Positions 1-6,516 of a stretch of DNA of 9,536 nucleotides are shown here, in pieces (the first letter of the stretch is position 1; every line of letters starts with the position of its first letter). The translations under genes and the position numbers were made by a program. The stretch comes from Microbacteriaceae bacterium. Its GTDB lineage: Bacteria; Actinomycetota; Actinomycetes; Actinomycetales; Microbacteriaceae. The stretch spans positions 1 to 9,536 of the forward strand of contig RFQD01000040.1 in NCBI GenBank assembly GCA_009925875.1, in the 5' to 3' direction. The notes beneath the pieces are model-generated. The model did no database searches, was not told the DNA's origin, and worked only from the letters and a program-made list of their open reading frames with translations.

Positions 1-1196
1 GCACCGAGATCACTCTTCCGCAGGACGAGGACAACGTGTCGGTGTGTAACCTCGCCTCCATCAACCTGTCTCGTCACATCACCGACGACGGCAAGGTCGA
101 CTTCGCCAAGCTGCACGAAAGCGCGAAGAGCGCGATTCGTCAGCTCGACAACCTCATCGACATCACGCGCTCATCCGTTGCCGAAGCAGACTTCTCCAAC
201 TCGCAGAACCGCGCGGTGGGTCTTGGTCTGATGGGGTACACCGACATCGTCGAGCGGCTCGGCTACAGCTACGAGTCGCCCGAGGCGTTCGACCTCATCG
301 ATGAAATCACGGAGCACATTTCGTATGCCGCCATCGAGGCGAGCGTCGAATTGGCTGCCGAGCGTGGCGCCTACACGAACTTCGCCGGGTCCCGCTGGTC
401 GAAGGGGCTCGTGCCCTTCGACAGCATCGACCTCGCGCAGGCCGATCGTGGAGTGCCCATCACCGTGAACCGTCGCACCACGCTCGACTGGGATGCGCTC
501 CGTGCGAAGGTCAAGGGCGGAATGCGCAACGCGACCCTCATGGCGATCGCGCCCACCGCATCCATCGGCCTGGTCGCCGGCACCACGCCGGGTCTCGACC
601 CCCAGTTCTCGCAAATCTTCAGCCGCGCGACGAGCTCGGGCAAGTTCCTCGAAGTGAACCGCAACCTCGTGGCCGACCTGCAGAAGCTCGGCCTCTGGGA
701 GACCGTGCGTGAAGAAATCCTGCGCAGCCAAGGCGACATTCAGGGCATCCCGGCGATTCCCGACCACATCAAAGAGGTGTACAAGACGAGCTTCCAGCTC
801 TCGCCCTACGCCTTCCTCGAGGTGGCCGCCCGCGCCCAGAAGTGGATCGATCAAGCCATCAGCCGCAACATGTACCTCGAGACCCGCGACCTCGGCGACA
901 TGATGGAGATTTACTCCGAGGCCTGGAACCTCGGGGTCAAGACCACCTACTACCTGCACATGAAGCCGCGCCACACCGCGGAGCAGTCGACCGTCAAGGT
1001 CAACAAGGCGGAAGACATCAACGCCGGAGCATCCGCTTCGACGTCGGCCCCCAAGAAAGGCTTCGGTTTTGCGTCGGGAACGACGACACCGGAACCACAG
1101 ACCCTTTCGGCAACGACTGCGGCAGAACCCGCTGTTGCCGCCCCCGCCCGCAAGGGCTTTGGATTCGGCGCCGCTGCCACCCCCAGCGACTCCTAA
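1..1196 (+). CDS. nrdA: Ribonucleoside-diphosphate reductase, catalytic (alpha) subunit NrdA, 5'-truncated by the window edge
   Basis: C-terminal part of the class I ribonucleotide reductase large subunit, which reduces ribonucleoside diphosphates to deoxy forms for DNA synthesis in the cytoplasm. The frame is open from base 3. The first residues, TEITLP, match the segment after the active-site Cys439 of E. coli NrdA (NLCxEI), so the Glu at 6-8 is the likely Glu441 equivalent; Cys439 itself lies just outside. The Cys at 45-47 in CNLASINL is the Cys462 equivalent that forms the active-site disulfide. KTTYY, with adjacent Tyr codons at 948-953, matches Tyr730/Tyr731 of the radical transfer path. 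The barrel core runs to STVKVNK near 1008. After it come about 60 residues of Ala/Pro/Thr-rich linker holding two KGFGF motifs (1056-1070 and 1152-1166), then TAA. No CxxC or CxxxxC pair is present at this C terminus, although the family normally ends with one; a small downstream ORF may supply it. The start and allosteric site are outside the window. Confidence 0.95.
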   Translation, partial: TEITLPQDEDNVSVCNLASINLSRHITDDGKVDFAKLHESAKSAIRQLDNLIDITRSSVAEADFSNSQNRAVGLGLMGYTDIVERLGYSYESPEAFDLIDEITEHISYAAIEASVELAAERGAYTNFAGSRWSKGLVPFDSIDLAQADRGVPITVNRRTTLDWDALRAKVKGGMRNATLMAIAPTASIGLVAGTTPGLDPQFSQIFSRATSSGKFLEVNRNLVADLQKLGLWETVREEILRSQGDIQGIPAIPDHIKEVYKTSFQLSPYAFLEVAARAQKWIDQAISRNMYLETRDLGDMMEIYSEAWNLGVKTTYYLHMKPRHTAEQSTVKVNKAEDINAGASASTSAPKKGFGFASGTTTPEPQTLSATTAAEPAVAAPARKGFGFGAAATPSDS

Positions 1197-1232
1197 CCCA
1201 TCACACGACACGAAGTGACAAGGAACAAAAAC

Positions 1233-1319
1233 ATGAACAACAGCGTTGTGATTGGCGGGCAGGAATACGTCGTCCCGCAAGATCCGATGGACGATTTTCA
1301 CTGCGATTCGTGTCAGTAA
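1233..1319 (+). CDS. 28-residue mini-protein ending in CDSCQ, probably a detached NrdA redox tail
   Basis: A short ORF between nrdA and nrdB, starting at ATG 1233 and ending at TAA 1317-1319. A good Shine-Dalgarno match (AAGGAA, 1220-1225) lies 7 bases before the ATG. The peptide starts MNNSVVIGGQEYVVP and ends DPMDDFHCDSCQ, with Cys24 and Cys27 encoded at 1302-1304 and 1311-1313. An acidic stretch followed by CxxC at the extreme C terminus is typical of class I NrdA proteins, where the two cysteines pass electrons from thioredoxin or glutaredoxin to the active-site disulfide. The upstream nrdA frame lacks this pair. The ORF is in the same frame as nrdA, separated by one TAA and 36 bases, so it may have arisen by tail detachment, or could be made partly by read-through. 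I infer that it acts in trans as the thiol shuttle. Alternatives are a non-functional remnant of a nonsense mutation, or an unrelated metal-binding peptide. The ORF is clear; the role is inferred. Confidence 0.7.
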   Translation: MNNSVVIGGQEYVVPQDPMDDFHCDSCQ

Positions 1320-1435
1320 CGCCTCGTCACTCGTTCACCGCATCACCACCGGCAACATTCACACGTTTACCAACCCGAACACGTAACTCAACCTACGTAA
1401 CCCGAAAGTGAGAACACCCATGGTACGACCAGGCT

Positions 1436-2338
1436 GTGGCAAACACCTGGTTCCCCAACGAAATCCAGCTCGGTGAAGACATCGCCGACTTCAAGAAGAT
1501 GACGGACGAAGAACGCCACGCCATCACCTTCCTCATGAGCTACTTCAACCCGAATGAGTTGCTCGTCAACAAGGCACTCGCGTTCGGCGTCTACCCCTAC
1601 GTCAACGCACCCGAATGCCACCTCTACCTCGCCAAGCAGATGTGGGAAGAAGCCAACCACTGCATGTCGTTCGAGTACGTCTTGGAGACGTTCCCCATCG
1701 ACCGCAACGAGGCCTACGGTTCGCACATCAACGTGCCGTCCATGGCGCGCAAAGAAGAGTTCGAAGTCAACTTCATCAAGCGCATGACCGAGCAGACGCT
1801 CGACATCACGAGGACCGAAGGAAAGAAAGACTTCGTTCGCAACCTCGTGGCATACAACGTCATTCTCGAGGGCATCTGGTTCTACTCGGGCTTCATGGTC
1901 GCGTTGTCGTTCCGTCAGCGCAACCTGCTGCGCAACTTCGGATCGCTCATGGACTGGGTCGTGCGCGACGAGTCGTTGCACTTGAAGTTCGGCATCAACC
2001 TGATTCTCACGGTGCTCGAAGAGAACCCCGACCTGCAGACGCCCGAGTTCGCCGCGGAAATCAAGCAGATGATTCTCGACGCCGTCGAGATGGAATCGGA
2101 CTACAACCGCGACCTGCTGCCCAACGGCATTCTCGGCTTGAACTCGAACTACATCAACCAGTACGTGCGCTACCTCGCCGACCGTCGCCTCGAGGAACTC
2201 GGCTTTGAAGCCGAGTACAAGGTGACGAACCCGGCGAAGTGGATGGCCACCGCCAACGACACTCTGCAGTTGGTCAACTTCTTCGAGTCGACCAACACGA
2301 GCTACGAGTCGAACGCTTCAGCCGCCGTCTCGAAGTAG
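1436..2338 (+). CDS. nrdB: Ribonucleoside-diphosphate reductase, radical-generating (beta) subunit NrdB, class Ic-like (no radical Tyr)
   Basis: Ferritin-like small subunit that generates the oxidant used by NrdA. Numbered from GTG 1436, the six metal ligands can be placed by spacing identical or close to E. coli NrdB: Glu41 (E. coli D84), Glu72 (E115), His75 (H118), Glu145 (E204), Glu179 (E238), His182 (H241). Trp5 in ANTWFPNE matches Trp48, and Tyr290 near the C terminus could match Tyr356. Phe79 (codon 1670-1672, EEANHCMSF) stands where the radical Tyr122 should be, and ligand 84 is Glu instead of Asp. Both changes are known from the Chlamydia class Ic enzyme, which uses a Mn/Fe cofactor. 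The start is uncertain. The frame is open only from 1412 and GTG 1436 is its only usual start codon, yet it has no Shine-Dalgarno sequence. Family-like residues (PWYDQAV) extend upstream of it, and an ATG at 1420 is in another frame. About 300 residues; the usual N-terminal extension of some 30-40 residues is missing. Confidence 0.93.
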   Translation: MANTWFPNEIQLGEDIADFKKMTDEERHAITFLMSYFNPNELLVNKALAFGVYPYVNAPECHLYLAKQMWEEANHCMSFEYVLETFPIDRNEAYGSHINVPSMARKEEFEVNFIKRMTEQTLDITRTEGKKDFVRNLVAYNVILEGIWFYSGFMVALSFRQRNLLRNFGSLMDWVVRDESLHLKFGINLILTVLEENPDLQTPEFAAEIKQMILDAVEMESDYNRDLLPNGILGLNSNYINQYVRYLADRRLEELGFEAEYKVTNPAKWMATANDTLQLVNFFESTNTSYESNASAAVSK

Positions 2339-2371
2339 AGCTCAACCCGTTTCGACGTGTGAGTCGACGCG

Positions 2372-2404
2372 ATGCCCCGGTTGCCCTTGCGGTAGCCGGG
2401 GCAT
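2372..2404. terminator. Hairpin between convergent nrdB and hrpA, likely bidirectional terminator
   Basis: Arms ATGCCCCGGTTGCC and GGTAGCCGGGGCAT can pair over 14 positions (12 Watson-Crick, 2 G-U) around the five-base loop CTTGC; the outer nine pairs are perfect. It sits 33 bases after the nrdB stop and 7 bases beyond the hrpA stop, between two convergent genes. No U-tract follows on either strand, which is common in high-GC actinobacteria. Function as a terminator of both transcripts is inferred from structure and position. Confidence 0.75.
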
Positions 2405-2411
2405 GTGCGTA

Positions 2412-5400
2412 CTACGCGAGCATCTTCTTGATGCGCTGCAACGAAACCGGTTCCGCTGTGCCGAGCGATTGCGCGAACAGGCTCACGCGAAGTTCTTCCA
2501 GCGCCCAGCGCGCGCGCACCAGCGGTGAATCGCGTCGTGCGAGGGCGAGCGACTCGGCGTCGAGGATAGACGTCAGTTGCGGAATTGGAACGCGCCCACC
2601 CGCCGCGGCGAACACGGTGAGGGCGGCATCGAGTTCGTTGGCGGCCGTTCGATCGCGACCCGGGTCGTCGGCCATTTTCGTCACGCGTTCCGAAATCGCA
2701 CGCAGATAGACGAGCAATCGAGGAAGGCGATCGAGCCCCGAGCGTGAGATAAACCGTTCACACATCAGGTCGCGCAGATGCTGCTTCTCGCTCGTGAGCA
2801 CGGCCATGAATGCGAGGGCATTCGTGTTGGCAATCGATTTGTCGGCGTCGCGGGCCGCCCCGAGGATGCGCACCACGAGGGCCACCGTGTCGAAGAGCGA
2901 ATCCATCACTTGCGATTGCACGCGGTCGCGCAGCGTTTCAAACTCGTGCTTGCTGAAGATCGCACCGTCGGGGCGCATGGCAAAAAGAACTCGATCAATT
3001 GCCGCATCGATCGCATCGTCAATCAACTCGGTCGCGTTTTTGTAGGGCGCGGCGGCCAGCATGAGCCGTTCGTTCTGCGTCAGGTGTTCCAGCACGTACT
3101 TCGCCGGCGACGGGATGGCCGCCCGAACGAGGCTCCGCACCCCCAGCGGATGCGCAGCCGCCTGCTGCTCCGCCGTGCTGAGAATTCGGATGCGCGCCGG
3201 CACCACACCCGAGTCGCCACCGGTCACGTTGCCGGGTACGAGTGCCGGGTATCCGCGAACCGTGTTGGCGCCGATGGCCGTGTCAATCGTGCGCGGGAGT
3301 TCGTCGAAATCCCAGGTTGTGAGGTCGCGTTCGATGAGTCCCGCCGAGTTGTGCGACGGAGCCCGCCCGCCGTCGAGATCGCGAAGCCGGCCGGTAGCCC
3401 GCTCGCCCGCGCCGACGTCAGCTGCGGCAGTGTCGGCCTGCGTTCCGGCCGTCGTTCCGGCCAGCGCTCCGGCGAGAACTCCGGCCAGGGCGTCGCGCGC
3501 GTGCTCGGCGAACTTCTCTTGCAGGAACGAGAGCACCGGTGCCGACCCGAGCCGCTTACCCGTGTGGTCGACAACGCGAAACGTGAGACGCAGGTGATCG
3601 GGAACTCGTTCGATGTCGAAATCATCGGCACCGATGCGCGTGAACGAAAGACGTGAGAGCTCCGAGGCAAGGGCGGTCAGAAAATCTTCTGAACCGTCAG
3701 CAGGCGGATGTACGGGCATCCCAGCCAAGGCTTTGGCCGCCCAGTCCGCGGCCGGAACGACGGTGCGACGGATGGCCTTGGGCAGGGTTTTGATGAGCGC
3801 CGTCGCCAATTCGGTGCGCAGGCCGGGCACGTGCCAGGTAAACGGCGCCGGGCGTAGCGACGGCAACAGCGTGACGGGAACGTCCACGCTCACGCCGTCG
3901 TCGACGTGTCCCGGCTCAAATCGATAGTGCAAAGCGAGCCGGTGGTCACCCCACGTCCATTCGTGTGGGAACAGCGTGGCGTCAAGATCGGGTGAGGATT
4001 CGGCCGGCCCGAGCAGATCTTCGCGACGCATTGTCAGCAAATCGGGGTCGACAGTCTTGGCCTCACGCCACCATCCCTCGAACGTGCGCGTCGACACGAC
4101 GTCGGCAGGAATGCGCGCGTTGTAGAAGGCGAAAACGTTCTCATCATCGAAGAGCACGTCGCGTCGCCGTGTTCGCTCCTCGAGGTCGGTCAGCTCGGCA
4201 CGCAGGGCCTGATTCGAGCGATCGAACGCCTGGGGGGAATCCCACTCACCGTCGACGAGTGCATGGCGAATGAACAGCTCGCGCGCGTAACCGGCATCCA
4301 TTTTGGCGAACTGAAACCGACGCTTGGCCACAATCGGCACGCCATATAGGGTCACGCGCTCGTACGCCACGGCGGCGCCCTGCGAGCGTTCCCAGTGCGG
4401 CTCGCTGTAGGTGCGCTTGCAGAGGTCACCCGCGAGAGCCTCGGCCCACTCGGGCACGATGGCCGCATTCATGCGCGCAAACAATCGGCTCGTCTCGACC
4501 AGTTCGGCGCTCATCACGGCCGCGGGTGGCTTTTTCGCCAGCGCCGAACCGGGGAACAGCACAAATTTTGCCGTCCGAGACCCGAGATACTCCGCGCTCA
4601 CGCGCTTCGACACCGCACTCGCACCACTGCTCGATTTGGTTCCCGGTCGACCACTCGTCTCTTTGTCTTGCCGAATGCCGATGTGCGAGAGCAATCCCGA
4701 GAGGAGGGCCCGATGGATGCCGTCGGGGTTGACCTGCGGCGCACCGGGACGAATTCCCATCGGCTTCGCGATTGAGGTCAGCTGTCGGTAGACATCGGCC
4801 CACTCGCGCACGCGCAAGTAATTGAGAAACTCCGACTTACACATGCGACGAAAGGCGCTCGACGACAGCTCAGTGCGCTTGAGCTCGAGGTAGTTCCAGA
4901 GGTTCACAAGAGTCAAGAAATCGCTCGTCGGATCGGTGAATCGGGCGTGCAGCGTGTCGGCCTGCGGGCGTTTTTCTACCGGTCGCTCGCGCGGGTCCTG
5001 CACAGCGAGACCCGCAACGATCGCGAGCACCTCGCGCTCCACACGCAGCCGACGAGACTCGATGACCATCCGTGCGAATCGAGGTTCGATGGGGAGTTGC
5101 GCAATGTCCCGTCCCACCTTGGTGAGTTTGGGCACCCCGTGAGCCGATGCCACGACGGCACCGAGTTCGCGCAGCAAGTCGACACCGTCACGCACACCCT
5201 TCGCGTCGGGCGGCTGAATAAACGGAAAATCGGTGATGTCCGCGATGCCCAGAGACGCCGCTTGCAAAATGACTGACGCGAGATTCGTGCGCAGAATCTC
5301 GGGATCGGTGAACTCTGCGCGCTTGGCGAAATCCTCTTCGCTATAGAGGCGAATGGCAATGCCGTCGCTGGTTCGGCCGCATCGGCCCGAACGCTGATTC

Positions 5401-6440
5401 GCGCTCGCCTGGCTGATTGCTTCGATGGGGAGGCGCTGCACCTTCGCGCGCGGGCTGTATCGAGAGATGCGCGCCAAGCCGGTGTCAATGACGTAGCGGA
5501 TGCCCGGCACAGTGAGGCTCGTCTCGGCCACGTTCGTCGCGAGAATGACCCGGCGACGGATGCCCGGCATTGTCGAGCGCTCGAAGACGCGATGCTGCTC
5601 GGCCGAGGACAACCGCCCGTAGAGGGGTAACACCTCGGTGCCGGCCATGGCGCCGGACTCGATGCGCCCCGAAATCGCGTCGTGCGCATCCCGAATTTCG
5701 TTCTCACCCGAAAGAAAAACGAGCACGTCACCGGGTGCTTCACGCGCCAGTTCATCGAGAGCAGCAATGATGCCGTCGACGTAATCCGTCACTTCGGCGC
5801 TCGGCGCCGAACCCGTTGCCTCATCCGGGTCGTCGGGGTCGTCACTCGTCATCTTTTCGGCGACAAGGGAGCGATATCGCACCTCGATAGGAAACGTGCG
5901 CCCCGACACTTCGATAATGGGCGCACCGTCGAAGTGTGCCGAAAAACTCTCCGGGTCGATGGTCGCGCTCGTAATGATGACCTTCAAGTCGGGTCGCGTG
6001 GGCAGGATGCGCTTGAGATAGCCCAACAGAAAGTCGATGTTGAGACTGCGCTCGTGTGCCTCGTCGATGATGATCGTGTCGAACGCGCGTAATTGCGGGT
6101 CGCGGTGAATGGCATTGAGCAGAATGCCGTCGGTCATCACCGTGATGAGGGATGCCGCACTCGTCTGGTCGGTGAATCGCACACGATAACCAACCTCGCG
6201 TCCGAGTTCGACCTGCAGCTCCTCGGCGATACGTTCGGCGACCGCACGCGCGGCGATGCGTCGCGGTTGCGTGTGTGCGATGCGTTCTCTGCCGAGCGCA
6301 AGCGCCATCTTGGGCAGCTGTGTTGTCTTTCCCGAACCGGTTGCGCCGGCCACAATGACAACCTGGTGGTCGTGGATGGCCGCTTCGATGTCTGCGCGGC
6401 GGTCCGACACGGGCAGGTCGGGCGGAAAACTAATCTGCAC
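2412..6440 (-). CDS. hrpA: ATP-dependent RNA helicase HrpA (DEAH-box)
   Basis: Large cytoplasmic DEAH/RHA-type helicase, which uses NTP hydrolysis to remodel RNA. E. coli HrpA has been linked to mRNA processing and to resolving stalled ribosomes. Motifs, numbered from TTG 6458: Walker A GATGSGKTTQ at 38-47, DEAH at 132-135, SAT at 164-166, motif IV region GDVLVFLSG near 243, ATNVAETSLTVPGI at 307-320, and motif VI QRSGRCGR at 355-362. Helicase-associated domains follow, then a long C-terminal region of the type found in HrpA (DUF3418-like), ending LQRIKKMLA. Full length is about 1,342 residues, close to the 1,300 of E. coli HrpA. I prefer GTG 6440 over the longer TTG 6458 start because AGAAGG sits 6 bases before the GTG; the longer form adds only six residues. 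All catalytic motifs are intact. A low-complexity stretch encoded by a 12-bp tandem repeat lies near residues 988-1008. The gene is convergent with nrdB and divergent from the MFS gene, and probably monocistronic. Confidence 0.95.
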   Translation of the reverse strand: MQISFPPDLPVSDRRADIEAAIHDHQVVIVAGATGSGKTTQLPKMALALGRERIAHTQPRRIAARAVAERIAEELQVELGREVGYRVRFTDQTSAASLITVMTDGILLNAIHRDPQLRAFDTIIIDEAHERSLNIDFLLGYLKRILPTRPDLKVIITSATIDPESFSAHFDGAPIIEVSGRTFPIEVRYRSLVAEKMTSDDPDDPDEATGSAPSAEVTDYVDGIIAALDELAREAPGDVLVFLSGENEIRDAHDAISGRIESGAMAGTEVLPLYGRLSSAEQHRVFERSTMPGIRRRVILATNVAETSLTVPGIRYVIDTGLARISRYSPRAKVQRLPIEAISQASANQRSGRCGRTSDGIAIRLYSEEDFAKRAEFTDPEILRTNLASVILQAASLGIADITDFPFIQPPDAKGVRDGVDLLRELGAVVASAHGVPKLTKVGRDIAQLPIEPRFARMVIESRRLRVEREVLAIVAGLAVQDPRERPVEKRPQADTLHARFTDPTSDFLTLVNLWNYLELKRTELSSSAFRRMCKSEFLNYLRVREWADVYRQLTSIAKPMGIRPGAPQVNPDGIHRALLSGLLSHIGIRQDKETSGRPGTKSSSGASAVSKRVSAEYLGSRTAKFVLFPGSALAKKPPAAVMSAELVETSRLFARMNAAIVPEWAEALAGDLCKRTYSEPHWERSQGAAVAYERVTLYGVPIVAKRRFQFAKMDAGYARELFIRHALVDGEWDSPQAFDRSNQALRAELTDLEERTRRRDVLFDDENVFAFYNARIPADVVSTRTFEGWWREAKTVDPDLLTMRREDLLGPAESSPDLDATLFPHEWTWGDHRLALHYRFEPGHVDDGVSVDVPVTLLPSLRPAPFTWHVPGLRTELATALIKTLPKAIRRTVVPAADWAAKALAGMPVHPPADGSEDFLTALASELSRLSFTRIGADDFDIERVPDHLRLTFRVVDHTGKRLGSAPVLSFLQEKFAEHARDALAGVLAGALAGTTAGTQADTAAADVGAGERATGRLRDLDGGRAPSHNSAGLIERDLTTWDFDELPRTIDTAIGANTVRGYPALVPGNVTGGDSGVVPARIRILSTAEQQAAAHPLGVRSLVRAAIPSPAKYVLEHLTQNERLMLAAAPYKNATELIDDAIDAAIDRVLFAMRPDGAIFSKHEFETLRDRVQSQVMDSLFDTVALVVRILGAARDADKSIANTNALAFMAVLTSEKQHLRDLMCERFISRSGLDRLPRLLVYLRAISERVTKMADDPGRDRTAANELDAALTVFAAAGGRVPIPQLTSILDAESLALARRDSPLVRARWALEELRVSLFAQSLGTAEPVSLQRIKKMLA
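3436..3495. repeat. hrpA: Five degenerate 12-bp tandem units inside hrpA
   Basis: On the + strand the units are GCCTGCGTTCCG, GCCGTCGTTCCG, GCCAGCGCTCCG, GCGAGAACTCCG and GCCAGGGCGTCG, back to back. Because 12 is a multiple of three the repeat stays in frame. On the hrpA strand it encodes a run of Ala-Gly-containing tetrapeptides (LAGVLAGALAGTTAGTQAD) in what looks like a flexible linker of the C-terminal region. The drift between units suggests an old expansion. Confidence 0.8.
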
Positions 6441-6459
6441 CGGCAACCTTCTGCTCAAC

Positions 6460-6465
6460 TAGGAT
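6460..6465 (+). promoter_or_regulatory. Possible -10 element (TAGGAT) for the MFS gene
   Basis: TAGGAT fits the loose actinobacterial TANNNT pattern and would place transcription start at about 6472, at the left edge of the palindrome. No convincing -35 hexamer is visible at the right distance, so this is only a candidate. Confidence 0.25.
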
Positions 6466-6470
6466 GGACC

Positions 6471-6495
6471 AATGTTCCAGCCTCGCTGGAACATT
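6471..6495. promoter_or_regulatory. Perfect 11+3+11 palindrome, probable operator upstream of the MFS gene
   Basis: Arms AATGTTCCAGC and GCTGGAACATT are exact reverse complements separated by CTC. The site ends 21 bases before the MFS ATG and begins 12 bases beyond the furthest possible hrpA start, in the divergent intergenic region. A near-symmetric 25-bp site next to an efflux-pump gene is typical of an operator for a TetR- or MarR-type repressor, and its position over the likely transcription start fits repression. No regulator gene is in the window. It could also fold as a hairpin in the 5' leader RNA, which I consider less likely than operator use. Confidence 0.7.
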
Positions 6496-6516
6496 TCTAC
6501 GACCAAGGAATGAGTC

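Noticed and set aside
171..1301. 376-codon open frame on the - strand opposite nrdA
   Set aside because: It is a high-GC shadow of nrdA. The translation is rich in Arg, Val, Gly and His with no recognisable domain, while the + strand shows clear NrdA motifs.
1381..1401. Direct repeat ACGTAAC (1381-1387 and 1395-1401) as a regulator site in the nrd spacer
   Set aside because: Seven bases repeated once is within chance. It does not resemble an NrdR box, and it lies between genes of one operon.
842..1411. 189-codon open frame on the + strand overlapping the nrdA end and running into the nrd spacer
   Set aside because: Its Arg/His/Pro-rich translation is a frame-shadow of nrdA, and it covers the mini-ORF in another frame. 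It is not continuous with nrdB because its TGA is at 1409-1411.
1420..1476. 18-codon ORF starting at ATG 1420 as a gene of its own
   Set aside because: It overlaps strongly conserved NrdB codons in another frame. The ATG is more likely the displaced or mis-sequenced nrdB start.
2778..3656. 292-codon open frame on the + strand opposite hrpA
   Set aside because: Antisense shadow; composition is that of a complementary reading of a GC-rich gene, and there is no recognisable domain.
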